The position numbers were made by a program, and so were the translations under genes. The notes under the pieces were generated by a model that saw only the letters and a list, made by a program, of their open reading frames with translations, was not told the origin of the DNA and made no database searches. Below, piece after piece: positions 9,057 through 16,946 of a DNA stretch of 64,000 nucleotides. How positions within the stretch are numbered: the stretch's first letter is position 1; each line of letters starts with the position of its first letter. Source of the stretch: Agathobaculum massiliense (GTDB lineage: Bacteria; Bacillota; Clostridia; Oscillospirales; Butyricicoccaceae); NCBI RefSeq assembly GCF_900291975.1, contig NZ_OMPN01000001.1, positions 868,001-932,000 on the forward strand, given 5' to 3'.

Positions 9057-9224
9057 TTACTTTTTCGGCTCGCAGTGGCAGCTTCCACCGCTGCATTTGC
9101 CGCAGCCGCCCGAACAACCGGAACAGCCGCCGGATTGGAATTGGCGGTAAACACTGCGCGCTGCGAAGAATATGGCGGCGGCAACGAGCGCGCCGACCAC
9201 AAGGTTAGAAACGATAGATAACAT
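9057..9224 (-). CDS. FeoB-associated Cys-rich membrane protein
   Basis: A 55-residue protein. One N-terminal membrane helix (about residues 5-22) is followed by YRQFQSGG and a short tail with six Cys in CSGCSGGCGKC then CHC, and a basic end EPKK. This is the PF12669-type small protein found after feoB in many Firmicutes; the Cys cluster probably handles Fe2+ or an Fe-S unit near the FeoB channel (inference). It starts 33 bases after the feoB stop, so it is the last gene of the feo operon. Confidence 0.88.
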   Translation of the reverse strand: MLSIVSNLVVGALVAAAIFFAARSVYRQFQSGGCSGCSGGCGKCSGGSCHCEPKK

Positions 9225-9257
9225 AGTCACGCTTCCTTTCCAGGGTGCCGCGCGGCG

Positions 9258-11759
9258 TTACGCCTGCACGCTCATTTTGCGAAGCCCCTCGGCACCGTCG
9301 GCCTTGGCCGGCTTACGGACCAGCAGGTAGATCATCAGCGCCAGGACGATAACCGCCGCAATGGTACCCACGCCGAACGAAAGCTCGCCCGTGAGCAGGC
9401 CGCCGAACTGGTAAACCATCAGGGCAACCGCATACGCAAACACCATCATATAGCCAATCGCAAAGCAGGTCCACTTGGCGTTGTTCATCTCACGCTTGAT
9501 TGCGCCCATCGCCGCGAAGCACGGTGCGCAAAGCAGGTTGAAGCACATGAACGAATACGCGCTGACCGCGGTGAAGGAAGCCTGCAGGTTGGCCCAGATT
9601 TCCACGCCATCTTCCGCGACCTCGGCAAAGCCATAGGTCTGTCCAAAGGTGGCGACGACGTTCTCCTTGGCGATCCAGCCGGTGACGGTTGCCACCACGT
9701 TCTGCCAGCTTGCCCAGCCAAGCGGCGCAAAGATCGGTGCAAGCGCGTTGCCGATGCCGGCCAGAATGCAGTTGTCGATATTCTCGACCGCGCCGAACGC
9801 GCCGTTCTCCCAGCCATAGCTCTGGAGGAACCAGAGGACGATGGTGGAGAGCAGAATGATCGTACCGGCCTTTTTAATGAACGACCAGCCGCGCTCCCAC
9901 ATCGAGCGGAGCACGTTGACCAGAGTGGGCGTATGGTAGGCAGGCAGCTCCATAACAAACGGCGCCGGTTCGCCCGCGAACATCCTGAACTTTTTGAGCA
10001 TGATGCCCGAAACAATAATGGCCAGCACGCCGATCACATAGGCGGAGAACGCAACCCAGCCCGCGTTGTCGAACAGCGCGCCCGCGATCAGCGCGATGAT
10101 TGGCAGCTTCGCGCCGCAGGGTACAAACGTAGTCGTCATGATCGTCATGCGCCGGTCGCGCTCCTGCTCGATCGTGCGCGACGCCATGACGCCGGGTACG
10201 CCGCAGCCCGTGCCGATCAGCATGGGGATAAAGGACTTGCCCGAAAGGCCGAACTTGCGGAAAATACGGTCCATGATGAACGCGACGCGCGCCATGTAGC
10301 CGCAGTCCTCCAGCAACGCCAGGAAGATGAACAGCACCAAGATCTGCGGGACAAAGCCCAGCACCGCGCCGACGCCGGCAACAATTCCATCCATAATCAG
10401 GCTGTACAGCCAGTCAGCGATGCCAAGGCCGCCCAGCGCGCCTTCCAGCAACACGGGAATGCCAGGCACCCAAATGCCATAGTTCGCCGGATCCGGCTCC
10501 TCGGCCGCCATCGCGGTTTCAAACATACCGAAGTCAACCGCTTCCTCGGTGACCGTGCCGGTCTCCTCGTCCTCAAACGCCGCGGTGCCTACGATATCGG
10601 CTGCGGAAGCGTCCGCAGCCAGCGCGGCGGTTGCGCCCGCAAGCACGTCGGCGTCAGGCTCCTCGGCCTCCAACTGCTCGGTAATGGCCGAAACATCCAC
10701 GCCGCCCTCTTCCGCGGCCGCCAGCCATGCGTCGCGGTAAGCGGTCTGCGTTTCGTATTCCGCTCCGGCTTCCTCATACGCGCCCGCGCCATAGCCGGCC
10801 AGATGCCAGCCGTCGCCGAACACGCCGTCGTTGGCCCAGTCGGTCAGGATGGTGCCGACCGTGGTCACCGATACATAATACACAATGAACATGACCAGCG
10901 CAAAGATCGGTAGCGCCAGGATGCGGTTGGTCACGATATGGTCGATCTTGTCCGACACGGTCATGCCGGTCTTTTTCTTTTTGACGCAGGCCTTGACAAT
11001 GCCGCCGATATACTGGTAGCGCGCATCCGTAATGATGGATTCCGCGTCATCGTCCAGTTCCTCCTCGACGGCGCTGATGATGGCTTCCAGCTTTGCCTGC
11101 GTATCCACGCTGAACTGGAAACGGGCCATCACCTTCTGATCGCGCTCGAACAGCTTGACCGCATACCAGCGGCGCTGGCTTTCCTCGGTCACGCCCGCGA
11201 TCATGTCCGTGATCTGCTGCAGCGCCTTTTCAATATTCTCCGGAAATTCATGCTGGGGCGGGAGCTTGCCGGCAGACACCGCCTTCTTCGCGGCCTCCAC
11301 CAGTTCCTTTGTCCCTTTGCCCTTGACCGCCGCGGTTTCCACGACCGGCACGCCCAGCAGGCTGGACAGCTTCTTCACGTCGATCACATCGCCGCGCTTC
11401 TCCACAATGTCCATCATGTTCAGGGCCACGACGACCGGAATACCCATTTCGAGCAGCTGGGTGGTTAAGTACAGGTTGCGCTCTATGTTGGACGCATCCA
11501 CCAGATCCATGATGGCATCCGGCTTTTCCCCCACCAGATAGTCGCGTGCGACCACTTCCTCCAGCGTATACGGCGAAAGCGAGTAAATACCCGGCAGGTC
11601 GGTGATACGGATTTCCTTGTCCGCTTTCCAGCGGCCCTCTTTCTTTTCCACGGTAACGCCCGGCCAGTTGCCGACATACTGCGTCGCGCCGGTCAGGTCG
11701 TTGAACATCGTGGTCTTGCCGCAGTTCGGGTTGCCGGCAAGCGCCAAACGAATAGACAT
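9258..11759 (-). CDS. feoB: Ferrous iron transport protein B
   Basis: About 833 residues from the ATG at 11759 (AAGGAAGGGG just upstream); an in-frame start 21 bases earlier lacks a good site. The N-terminal G domain shows G1 GNPNCGKTT (9-17), G3 DLPG and G4 NMMD, then a GDI-type helical spacer and the polytopic membrane domain with two Gate regions (including FVPCGAKLPI and a later SFMCFNLLCAPC). FeoB imports Fe2+ in a G-domain dependent way. Unusual: about 115 Ala/Glu/Asp-rich residues (roughly 313-428) sit between the first membrane segment and GIPVLLEGALG. Operon order is feoA, feoA, feoB, Cys-rich protein. Confidence 0.95.
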   Translation of the reverse strand: MSIRLALAGNPNCGKTTMFNDLTGATQYVGNWPGVTVEKKEGRWKADKEIRITDLPGIYSLSPYTLEEVVARDYLVGEKPDAIMDLVDASNIERNLYLTTQLLEMGIPVVVALNMMDIVEKRGDVIDVKKLSSLLGVPVVETAAVKGKGTKELVEAAKKAVSAGKLPPQHEFPENIEKALQQITDMIAGVTEESQRRWYAVKLFERDQKVMARFQFSVDTQAKLEAIISAVEEELDDDAESIITDARYQYIGGIVKACVKKKKTGMTVSDKIDHIVTNRILALPIFALVMFIVYYVSVTTVGTILTDWANDGVFGDGWHLAGYGAGAYEEAGAEYETQTAYRDAWLAAAEEGGVDVSAITEQLEAEEPDADVLAGATAALAADASAADIVGTAAFEDEETGTVTEEAVDFGMFETAMAAEEPDPANYGIWVPGIPVLLEGALGGLGIADWLYSLIMDGIVAGVGAVLGFVPQILVLFIFLALLEDCGYMARVAFIMDRIFRKFGLSGKSFIPMLIGTGCGVPGVMASRTIEQERDRRMTIMTTTFVPCGAKLPIIALIAGALFDNAGWVAFSAYVIGVLAIIVSGIMLKKFRMFAGEPAPFVMELPAYHTPTLVNVLRSMWERGWSFIKKAGTIILLSTIVLWFLQSYGWENGAFGAVENIDNCILAGIGNALAPIFAPLGWASWQNVVATVTGWIAKENVVATFGQTYGFAEVAEDGVEIWANLQASFTAVSAYSFMCFNLLCAPCFAAMGAIKREMNNAKWTCFAIGYMMVFAYAVALMVYQFGGLLTGELSFGVGTIAAVIVLALMIYLLVRKPAKADGAEGLRKMSVQA

Positions 11760-11779
11760 GTTGTTTCCCCTTCCTTTCA

Positions 11780-11795
11780 ATTAGCTTTCGCTAAC
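11780..11795 (-). promoter_or_regulatory. DtxR/IdeR-like operator before feoB
   Basis: ATTAGC-TTTC-GCTAAC on the plus strand, the same 16-base architecture as the sites at 12279-12362 and 14094-14135. It lies between feoA2 and feoB, so it could give feoB an extra internal control point. Confidence 0.55.
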
Positions 11796-11809
11796 CTATG
11801 TGCAATTTT

Positions 11810-12031
11810 TTAGTCAACCAGTACTTTTTCCGCATCCGCCTTGCGCAGCGAAAGCTCATAGCCGCGCACCGTGACTTCGATCGGATCGCCCAGCGGCGCC
11901 ACCTTGCGGACATATACCTCAGCCCCGCGCGTCAGCCCCATATCCATGATGCGGCGACGGGTCGCGCCCTCGCCCTCGATCTTACGCACGGTAACAGTTG
12001 CGCCGCACGGCGTAGTTCTCAGATTGCCCAT
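11810..12031 (-). CDS. feoA: Ferrous iron transport protein A (second copy)
   Basis: A 73-residue SH3-like FeoA protein beginning MGNLRTTPCGATVTVRKIEG and containing the family segment RRRIMDMGLTRGAEVYVRKVAPLGDPIEV. FeoA proteins dock on the FeoB cytoplasmic domain. The start at 12031 is chosen because GGGGG lies 6-10 bases upstream. It follows the first feoA by only 13 bases; the two copies share the MGL/LGF..GA.V.V core but differ elsewhere, so they may form a heteromeric pair, a common arrangement in Clostridia. Confidence 0.9.
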   Translation of the reverse strand: MGNLRTTPCGATVTVRKIEGEGATRRRIMDMGLTRGAEVYVRKVAPLGDPIEVTVRGYELSLRKADAEKVLVD

Positions 12032-12044
12032 TGTTTTTCCCCCT

Positions 12045-12254
12045 TCAGACATAGATACGAGACGCCATCTGCTGCGAAATCGCAACGCGGACGTCTTTTA
12101 CGGATACGATCAGGTTGCCCTGCAAAGAAGAGACGACCCTCACCTTCGCCCCCTCGACAAAACCAAGGTTCTGCAGGAACCGGCGTGTCTGATCCCGACC
12201 GTGGATCTGTTTTACCGTAGTCTCCACACCGGCGTCTATCATCGTAAGCGGCAT
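12045..12254 (-). CDS. feoA: Ferrous iron transport protein A (first copy)
   Basis: A 69-residue FeoA/SH3-like protein, MPLTMIDAGVETTVKQIHGR then FLQNLGFVEGAKVRVVSSLQGNLIVSVKD. The GRDQTRRFLQNLGFVEGAKV block matches the FeoA core. The ATG at 12254 follows AGGAGAGGATT. It is the first gene of the feo operon, directly behind the iron-box promoter at 12279-12374. Confidence 0.9.
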   Translation of the reverse strand: MPLTMIDAGVETTVKQIHGRDQTRRFLQNLGFVEGAKVRVVSSLQGNLIVSVKDVRVAISQQMASRIYV

Positions 12255-12278
12255 AATAGCAATCCTCTCCTTTTCTTT

Positions 12279-12374
12279 GTTAGTAGGAGCTAACCCAAAC
12301 CCTGTAAAGCAGGGGTTAGCTCTTTCTAACCCCTTAACCGTGCTAAGTTTACCATCGCTAACTTTATTTGTCAA
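12279..12374 (-). promoter_or_regulatory. feo operon promoter with three iron-box-like operators
   Basis: Minus-strand TTGACA (12374-12369), 17-base spacer, TAAACT (12351-12346). Three 16-base sites of the form GTTAGC-N4-GCTAAC occur: 12347-12362 (GTTTAC-CATC-GCTAAC, lying across the -10/spacer), 12315-12330 (within a perfect GGGGTTAG..CTAACCCC repeat) and 12279-12294 (GTTAGT-AGGA-GCTAAC). The pattern resembles DtxR/IdeR boxes, so repression by an Fe2+-bound DtxR-family regulator is the likely control. Confidence 0.72.
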
Positions 12375-12394
12375 GCGGACCGGAACAGGTTTGT

Positions 12395-12825
12395 CAATTC
12401 TCACCAAGAACAGCAGGGTTTGCGGCAGCTAATTTGTACAGTGCTTCCCATTCCTGCCAGTCGGGCAGGAGGAAGCCCGCAGCCGTTGTTCCGGACAGCC
12501 GCGGGCTCATGTTATGTTGGGCATACCGGGCAGTATACCCTGGGGTTTCCCCCGGGACAAGAAAGGATATTTGTATCATAACCACCGCCGTCGCGGCGGG
12601 TATGACCGGTTTATTTTCGATGGAAGCCGACGGCTTCCATCGAGGGACGCACCGCGCTGCGCGCGGATGCGCCTGCTGCTTCGAAACGCTCCGGCACGCG
12701 AAGCCTTTCTCCGCACGGGTATTCAAACACACGCTGTGTGTTTCCGCGGCTTTCCGCGGAAAACCGCGGAAAGCCAATCGAATACGCGCTTCGCGCGAAA
12801 AGGCGCGCCGGCGCGGGAAATTGTC
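12395..12825. repeat. Gene-free stretch with tandem perfect hairpins
   Basis: No credible gene is seen; open frames here have no ribosome site or domain. Three perfect hairpins stand close together: 12618-12642 (12-bp stem, 1-base centre, arm CGATGGAAGCCG), 12725-12743 (8-bp stem AAACACAC) and 12748-12775 (12-bp stem GGCTTTCCGCGG, AAAA loop), followed by CGCG-rich short repeats to about 12820. It lies between the flavodoxin 3' end and the feo promoter. Possibly a REP/BIME-like intergenic element; the half from 12395 to 12610 shows nothing I can name. Confidence 0.5.
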
Positions 12826-13257
12826 TTAGTAAGCGGCAAAGCCTTTGCCGAACTCCCTGCACTTGGCCAGCCCGTCTTCGTCGGGCGTCTCGTTGATCAT
12901 CAGGCCTTCGTCCGTGTAAATATTGGCGTTTGCATCGTTGGTGCGCTGCACCCAGTCGCGCATCCACTGTCCGTCGCCCCAGCCGTAGGAGCCGAACAGC
13001 GCGACCTTGCGGCCCGCGAGCCTGTTCTCCAGCTCGGTGAAGAACGGATCGAACTCCGCTTCCTCGAGCACCTCCGCGCCCATCGCCGGACAGCCAAGCG
13101 CAATCTTATCGTATCCTGCCGCAGCGCCGGCGTTGGTATCCGCCACGTTCAGCAGATCGCATTCCATGCCGCCCTCGCGGATTCCTTCCGCGATCGCGGT
13201 TGCCATTTGCTCGGTATTGCCGGTCTGGCTCCAATAAATTACTGCAGCTTTGCTCAT
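12826..13257 (-). CDS. Short-chain flavodoxin
   Basis: A 143-residue FMN-binding electron carrier. The phosphate loop is WSQTGNTEQMA (about residues 9-19), the first flavin-ring loop is near GCPAMGAEVLEE and the second near GSYGWGDGQWM. Length is that of short-chain flavodoxins. The ATG at 13257 has AGGAGG about 11 bases upstream. It lies 64 bases downstream of the DUF3793 gene behind an iron-box promoter, which fits the classic role of flavodoxin as a ferredoxin substitute under iron limitation. Confidence 0.92.
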   Translation of the reverse strand: MSKAAVIYWSQTGNTEQMATAIAEGIREGGMECDLLNVADTNAGAAAGYDKIALGCPAMGAEVLEEAEFDPFFTELENRLAGRKVALFGSYGWGDGQWMRDWVQRTNDANANIYTDEGLMINETPDEDGLAKCREFGKGFAAY

Positions 13258-13321
13258 TTCTGTCAAATCCTCCTGTTGATTATTGTTGATTATTTTAGAT
13301 GCATTATGAAACGCTTTGCGC

Positions 13322-13885
13322 CTATGCCGCGGCAAACACCTCGAGCAGCGTTTCCCCTTGCTCGATCCGTTTTGTCACCGCGCGGCACACCCGCGAAAGG
13401 CGGTCAAACAACCGCGACGCAGCCTGCGCGTCGCCATATACTTTCCAGTAGCCGCTGAGCTTGCAGCCCCGTCCGGCATTCCGGATAAACCCCACGACAT
13501 CTTCGATCGGATATCCCAGGAACAGACCGATTTCATGCGGGAAGGTTTCGGAAAGCGCGATCCTGCGCTTCAGCTCCCGCAAGAGGTCCTGCAACGGCTG
13601 GCCGGCTGGGTAGCCGAACGACGCCAGCACATGCTGCACACAAGGCTCCGCCATATGCCGCTCGAGCGCCTGCTTTTGGTAGACCATCAGCAGATACCGC
13701 CCGCGGCAGGCACAGACGATCTCAAAGCACATGCCGCGCGGGGCAAACGCCTCGCGGTAAGTTTTCAGACGCTGTGGCAGATCGGGATACAGCGCGCGGT
13801 CGAACGATACCAGGCTTGCTGGTTTAATCCCCGCCAGCGTCGGCGAGCAATACGCCGCGAGCTGTCGGTCCAGTTGGTTCATCAT
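13322..13885 (-). CDS. DUF3793 family protein
   Basis: About 187 residues from the ATG at 13885 (AGGAGG 11 bases upstream; a GTG four codons earlier is possible). Recognisable DUF3793 features are LAAYCSPTLAGIKPASLVSF near the start, ETFPHEIGLFLGYPIEDVVGFI in the middle and GYWKVYGD near residue 150, the last typical of the family. No biochemical function is known. From memory, DUF3793 genes often sit beside flavodoxin and feo genes in Clostridia, and here the promoter carries two iron-box-like sites, so a role in iron or heme stress is plausible. Confidence 0.82.
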   Translation of the reverse strand: MMNQLDRQLAAYCSPTLAGIKPASLVSFDRALYPDLPQRLKTYREAFAPRGMCFEIVCACRGRYLLMVYQKQALERHMAEPCVQHVLASFGYPAGQPLQDLLRELKRRIALSETFPHEIGLFLGYPIEDVVGFIRNAGRGCKLSGYWKVYGDAQAASRLFDRLSRVCRAVTKRIEQGETLLEVFAAA

Positions 13886-13952
13886 CTTGTCACGCACCTC
13901 CTGCCCTGTATTTTTACCGGATCAGTTTCCTTTATCCGCAACGTTCCGAACA

Positions 13953-13982
13953 GCGCGGCCGCGGTTAGCCATACGGCCGCGC
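13953..13982 (-). other. Hairpin in the leader of the DUF3793-flavodoxin transcript
   Basis: Perfect 9-bp stem GCGCGGCCG (13953-13961) against CGGCCGCGC (13974-13982). It lies in the roughly 220-base leader between the iron-box promoter and the start codon; the loop holds another GGTTAGCC half-site. No known riboswitch was recognised in the leader. Confidence 0.45.
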
Positions 13983-14093
13983 AGTCTTAACGGTCTGTTT
14001 TGTTCGGATAGATGCGCAAAATACAGAGGAAGCTGTGTATGTATGGTGCGCCGCTCCGTTCCGCGAAAGCGGCACCGGTCATCGAGCATATCA

Positions 14094-14146
14094 GTAAGCC
14101 TCGGCTAACCTGAATATAAGTTAGCATAAGCTAACCAAAATGTCAA
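14094..14146 (-). promoter_or_regulatory. Promoter and iron-box operators of the DUF3793-flavodoxin operon
   Basis: Minus-strand TTGACA (14146-14141), 17-base spacer, TAACTT (14123-14118). GTTAGC-ATAA-GCTAAC (14120-14135) is a perfect 6-4-6 inverted repeat covering the spacer, and GTAAGC-CTCG-GCTAAC (14094-14109) lies just downstream. These match the feo sites, which argues for one shared DtxR-type regulon. Confidence 0.72.
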
Positions 14147-14268
14147 GTACTTTTTTTCAAATTTCTCTGAGAATTTTCCGCAGGAGTGATTCTTTGTTTT
14201 TTCTCACCCAAAACCATATTTTTATTCTGTGCATTTTTCTGACAGTCCTGCTTGTATCCGCAACACAA

Positions 14269-14292
14269 AGACCGGCCGGATACGGCCGGTCT
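14269..14292 (-). terminator. Terminator of the cca-yjbQ operon
   Basis: AGACCGGCC (14269-14277), 6-base loop, GGCCGGTCT (14284-14292); on the minus strand a TTTGTGTT tail follows. Confidence 0.75.
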
Positions 14293-14346
14293 GCAGCATG
14301 CTTCCCGTTTCCTATCCGTCAGCGGTATCCCCTCTGCGGAACAGGC

Positions 14347-14757
14347 TCATCCGACGGCGCTATCCCCCAGCACCTTTACCTGAAAGCGTCTGGTGCGCGG
14401 GCCGTCGAACTCACAGAAATACACACCCTGCCAAGTCCCCAGCAGCAGGCATCCGTCCTCGACCAGCACCAGTTGGCTCGTGCCAACGCAACTCGACTTC
14501 AAATGCGCGGCGGAGTTCCCCTCCGCATGCCGGAACGCGCGCCGGTCGGGAAAGGCTTCGCGCAACCCCAGCAGCAAGTCGTGCCGCACGTCCGGATCAG
14601 CGTTTTCATTGATCGTGATGCCGGCGGTCGTGTGCGGACAGTATATGACCGCAGCACCGCTCTGCACGCCACTTTCCCGCACTGCTTCGCGCACCTGCGC
14701 GGTCACGTCGTACAGGCCCTCCCGTTCGGTATGCAGGGTATATTCCTTTGTTTTCAT
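14347..14757 (-). CDS. yjbQ: YjbQ/UPF0047 family protein
   Basis: A 136-residue single-domain protein of the YjbQ/UPF0047 family. Conserved elements are YCPHTTAGITINENADPDV (about 39-57), HLKSSCVGTS (about 85-94) and the C-terminal GTWQGVYFCEFDGPRTRRF. Family members form trimers with a His-rich pocket; a weak thiamine-phosphate synthase activity has been described for some, but the physiological role is unsettled. The ATG is 3 bases after the stop of the HD-domain gene, so the two are coupled in the cca operon. Confidence 0.88.
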   Translation of the reverse strand: MKTKEYTLHTEREGLYDVTAQVREAVRESGVQSGAAVIYCPHTTAGITINENADPDVRHDLLLGLREAFPDRRAFRHAEGNSAAHLKSSCVGTSQLVLVEDGCLLLGTWQGVYFCEFDGPRTRRFQVKVLGDSAVG

Positions 14758-14760
14758 GCC

Positions 14761-15330
14761 TTACTCGCTCCTATTCTCATGCAGATAAGTAGCTTCCAGA
14801 TCGGACAGATGCAGCTTGACCGCGAGCGGATACTTTTCGAATGCGTGCGCAAGCGAAAAGCTGCCGCCGCGCACGGAATCGTCAAACCCGCCCATATGCC
14901 AGCGGATCGCCATTGCCTCCTCGGTTTTCAGGCGCATGAAGCGCTCGATCAGGTACACCGATTTCTCGCCGTGTCCATAGGGAAACTGGTCGTCGATCGC
15001 GTAAACCGGCACCTTTTCCCACTCGCCGCGGTCGTTCTTGCGGTTGCGCAGCTCGGTCTTGTAAAAGCCCGCCTTGCACAGATCATGCAGCAGCGAGGCG
15101 ATCGTAAAGCTCTCGATATCATCGCCCGCCGGATCGTAGTGCTTGGAGATCAGCACATTGTATACGTTAAGCGAGTGGTCGAGCAGGCCGCCCTCATACG
15201 CGGCGTGAAAGCGCGTGGACGCGGGAGCGGTGAAAAAGTCCGTGCTTTCCATCCACGCCAGCAGCTTTTCCGCGCCCGGGCGGCGGATATTCTTGTTATA
15301 AGTCTCGATAAACAGTTCTTTGCTCGTCAT
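14761..15330 (-). CDS. HD-domain phosphohydrolase family protein
   Basis: A 189-residue protein with HD-type metal ligands spread as FHAAYEGGLLDHSLNVY (His near 42 and 52), LLHDLCKAGF (the HD pair, near 85) and GHGEKSVYLI (near 122). The HD superfamily removes phosphate from nucleotides or nucleic acid ends; the substrate is not evident. It overlaps the end of cca by 35 bases and abuts yjbQ, and sharing an operon with the CCA-adding enzyme suggests, without proving, a role in RNA metabolism. Confidence 0.8.
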   Translation of the reverse strand: MTSKELFIETYNKNIRRPGAEKLLAWMESTDFFTAPASTRFHAAYEGGLLDHSLNVYNVLISKHYDPAGDDIESFTIASLLHDLCKAGFYKTELRNRKNDRGEWEKVPVYAIDDQFPYGHGEKSVYLIERFMRLKTEEAMAIRWHMGGFDDSVRGGSFSLAHAFEKYPLAVKLHLSDLEATYLHENRSE

Positions 15331-16654
15331 GTCGTTCCTCCATTCGGGCGCGGGCGAGCGCGAGGAGCGCCTCCCGCGTGTTTGCGGCCTGTTCCTCGAT
15401 CACCGCGTCGAGCAATGCGCGCAGCATCTCCCCGACCGCCGGGCCGGACAGGCCGAGCGTCTTGATGTCGTTTCCATCCACCGCGAGCCGGCGCAGAGAA
15501 AAGCAATCCTCCGCCGCCAGCACGCCGTTCAGCCGTTTTTCGATCGCATGCAGCCAAGCGATATCCTCCGGATGCGTTCCCTGTCCGACCGCGTCCCCTT
15601 TTTTGATGGCCAGCAGGTCGCGGAACCTGGCCTCCCCGATCTGCGACAGACGGCGGCGCACCTGCCGACCATTATCGCCCAGAGGGAGGTCGTGCTGTTC
15701 GACCAGCAGCAGGATGCGGGCCGTATCCTCGCCCGAAAAACGCAGGCGGCGCAAGATACCAGCCGCGATTTCACGGCTGGCCTTGGGGTGGCCGTAAAAA
15801 TGGCCGACGCCATTTGCATCCACGGTTTTGCAGGCGGGCTTGCCGCAGTCGTGCAGCAGCATGGACCAGCGCAGCACAGGTTCTGCCGGCACCTGCCCGA
15901 CCGCGCGGACGCTGTGCTCCCACACATCGTACCGATGGTGCGGGTTTTGCTGGGCGCAGCCGAGCATCGGCCGCAGTTCGGGCAGCGCCGCGGCAAAAAT
16001 ATCGGAAAAGCCCATCAGCGCGCGCTGCGCGAACCGTCCGCACAGCGTGTCGGTCAGCTCCGCGCGCACGCGCTCGGCGGCAATGCATTCCAGTCGCCCT
16101 GTCTGGCGGCGCATGGCGGCTGCGGTCCGCGGCTCCACTGTAAAGCCGAACTGGGCGGCAAACCGCACCGCGCGCAGAATGCGCAGCGCATCCTCTTGGA
16201 AGCGTGCATCCGGATCGCCGACCGCGCGCAGGATACCATTTTTCAGGTCGTCCCGCCCGCCGAACGGGTCGCACAGCCCGCGCTGCGGGTGCCATGCCAT
16301 TGCTCCTACCGTGAAATCGCGCCGCGCCAGATCAGCGCGCACCTCCGGCACGAACAACACGGTGTCTGGATGCCGCCCGTCCGAATAACCGGCATCCGCG
16401 CGGAAGGTCGTGATTTCCAGCGGACCTTCTTCCGTCAGCAGGGTCAGCGTGCCATGCTTCAGGCCGGTTTCCAACACGCGCGCACCCGCAAACACCGCCC
16501 GCATCTCCTCCGGCCGCGCGGCGGTACACAAATCCCAATCATGCGGCGGATCACCTCGCAGGCTGTCGCGCACACAGCCGCCGACCGCCCAGGTTTCAAA
16601 CCCCGCCGCCTCCAGGCGCATGATCGCGGCGGCAACATGCTCCGGCAGGCGCAT
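15296..16654 (-). CDS. cca: CCA tRNA nucleotidyltransferase
   Basis: About 452 residues. The class II nucleotidyltransferase head shows GGCVRDSLRG (about 26-35) and DWDLCTAA with the metal-binding aspartates, then DFTVGAMAW and the B-motif region FQEDALRILRAVRFAAQFGF. A C-terminal HD domain (LLHDCGKP, about 265-275) is also present, as in CCA enzymes with phosphatase activity. It adds or repairs the tRNA 3' CCA end. The ATG at 16654 shares its A with the TGA of the upstream DUF896 gene (TGATG), so translation is coupled. Confidence 0.93.
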   Translation of the reverse strand: MRLPEHVAAAIMRLEAAGFETWAVGGCVRDSLRGDPPHDWDLCTAARPEEMRAVFAGARVLETGLKHGTLTLLTEEGPLEITTFRADAGYSDGRHPDTVLFVPEVRADLARRDFTVGAMAWHPQRGLCDPFGGRDDLKNGILRAVGDPDARFQEDALRILRAVRFAAQFGFTVEPRTAAAMRRQTGRLECIAAERVRAELTDTLCGRFAQRALMGFSDIFAAALPELRPMLGCAQQNPHHRYDVWEHSVRAVGQVPAEPVLRWSMLLHDCGKPACKTVDANGVGHFYGHPKASREIAAGILRRLRFSGEDTARILLLVEQHDLPLGDNGRQVRRRLSQIGEARFRDLLAIKKGDAVGQGTHPEDIAWLHAIEKRLNGVLAAEDCFSLRRLAVDGNDIKTLGLSGPAVGEMLRALLDAVIEEQAANTREALLALARARMEERHDEQRTVYRDL

Positions 16655-16866
16655 CAATGCCCGCCTTTTTTCTGCCGCAGCTTGTAGGAGGTGCCGTCCG
16701 GATTGAGGACGACCGTCCGGTCCAGTTGTGCCTTCAAGCTTTTGCGGAAGCCCGCTATATATTCCTCGCGCAGGGCTTTCTGCTCGGCCTTTTCCGCCTC
16801 GCTCAGCCCTTCGGCCTTGGCTTTTTTCGCCAGCTCGTTGATGCGCGCGATTTTTTCATCGGTCAT
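16654..16866 (-). CDS. DUF896/YnzC family protein
   Basis: A 70-residue, highly charged helical protein; the segment KIARINELAKKAKAEGLSEA then EKALREEYIAGFRKSLKAQL is the YnzC/UPF0291 two-helix hairpin. B. subtilis YnzC lies in the SOS region, but function is not established. It is the first gene of the operon with cca, the HD protein and yjbQ. Confidence is high for the family and low for any role. Confidence 0.87.
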   Translation of the reverse strand: MTDEKIARINELAKKAKAEGLSEAEKAEQKALREEYIAGFRKSLKAQLDRTVVLNPDGTSYKLRQKKGGH

Positions 16867-16946
16867 TGCCGTATTCCTCCATAGATTTTTCTATGCCCCT
16901 ATTATAGCAAAGCGGGCGGGCAAAGTCCACGGAAATCCTTGCGCGG

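Noticed and set aside
12514-13458. Long plus-strand open frame over the hairpin region and flavodoxin
   Set aside because: Runs antisense through a clear flavodoxin gene and has no domain or ribosome site; high GC makes such frames common.
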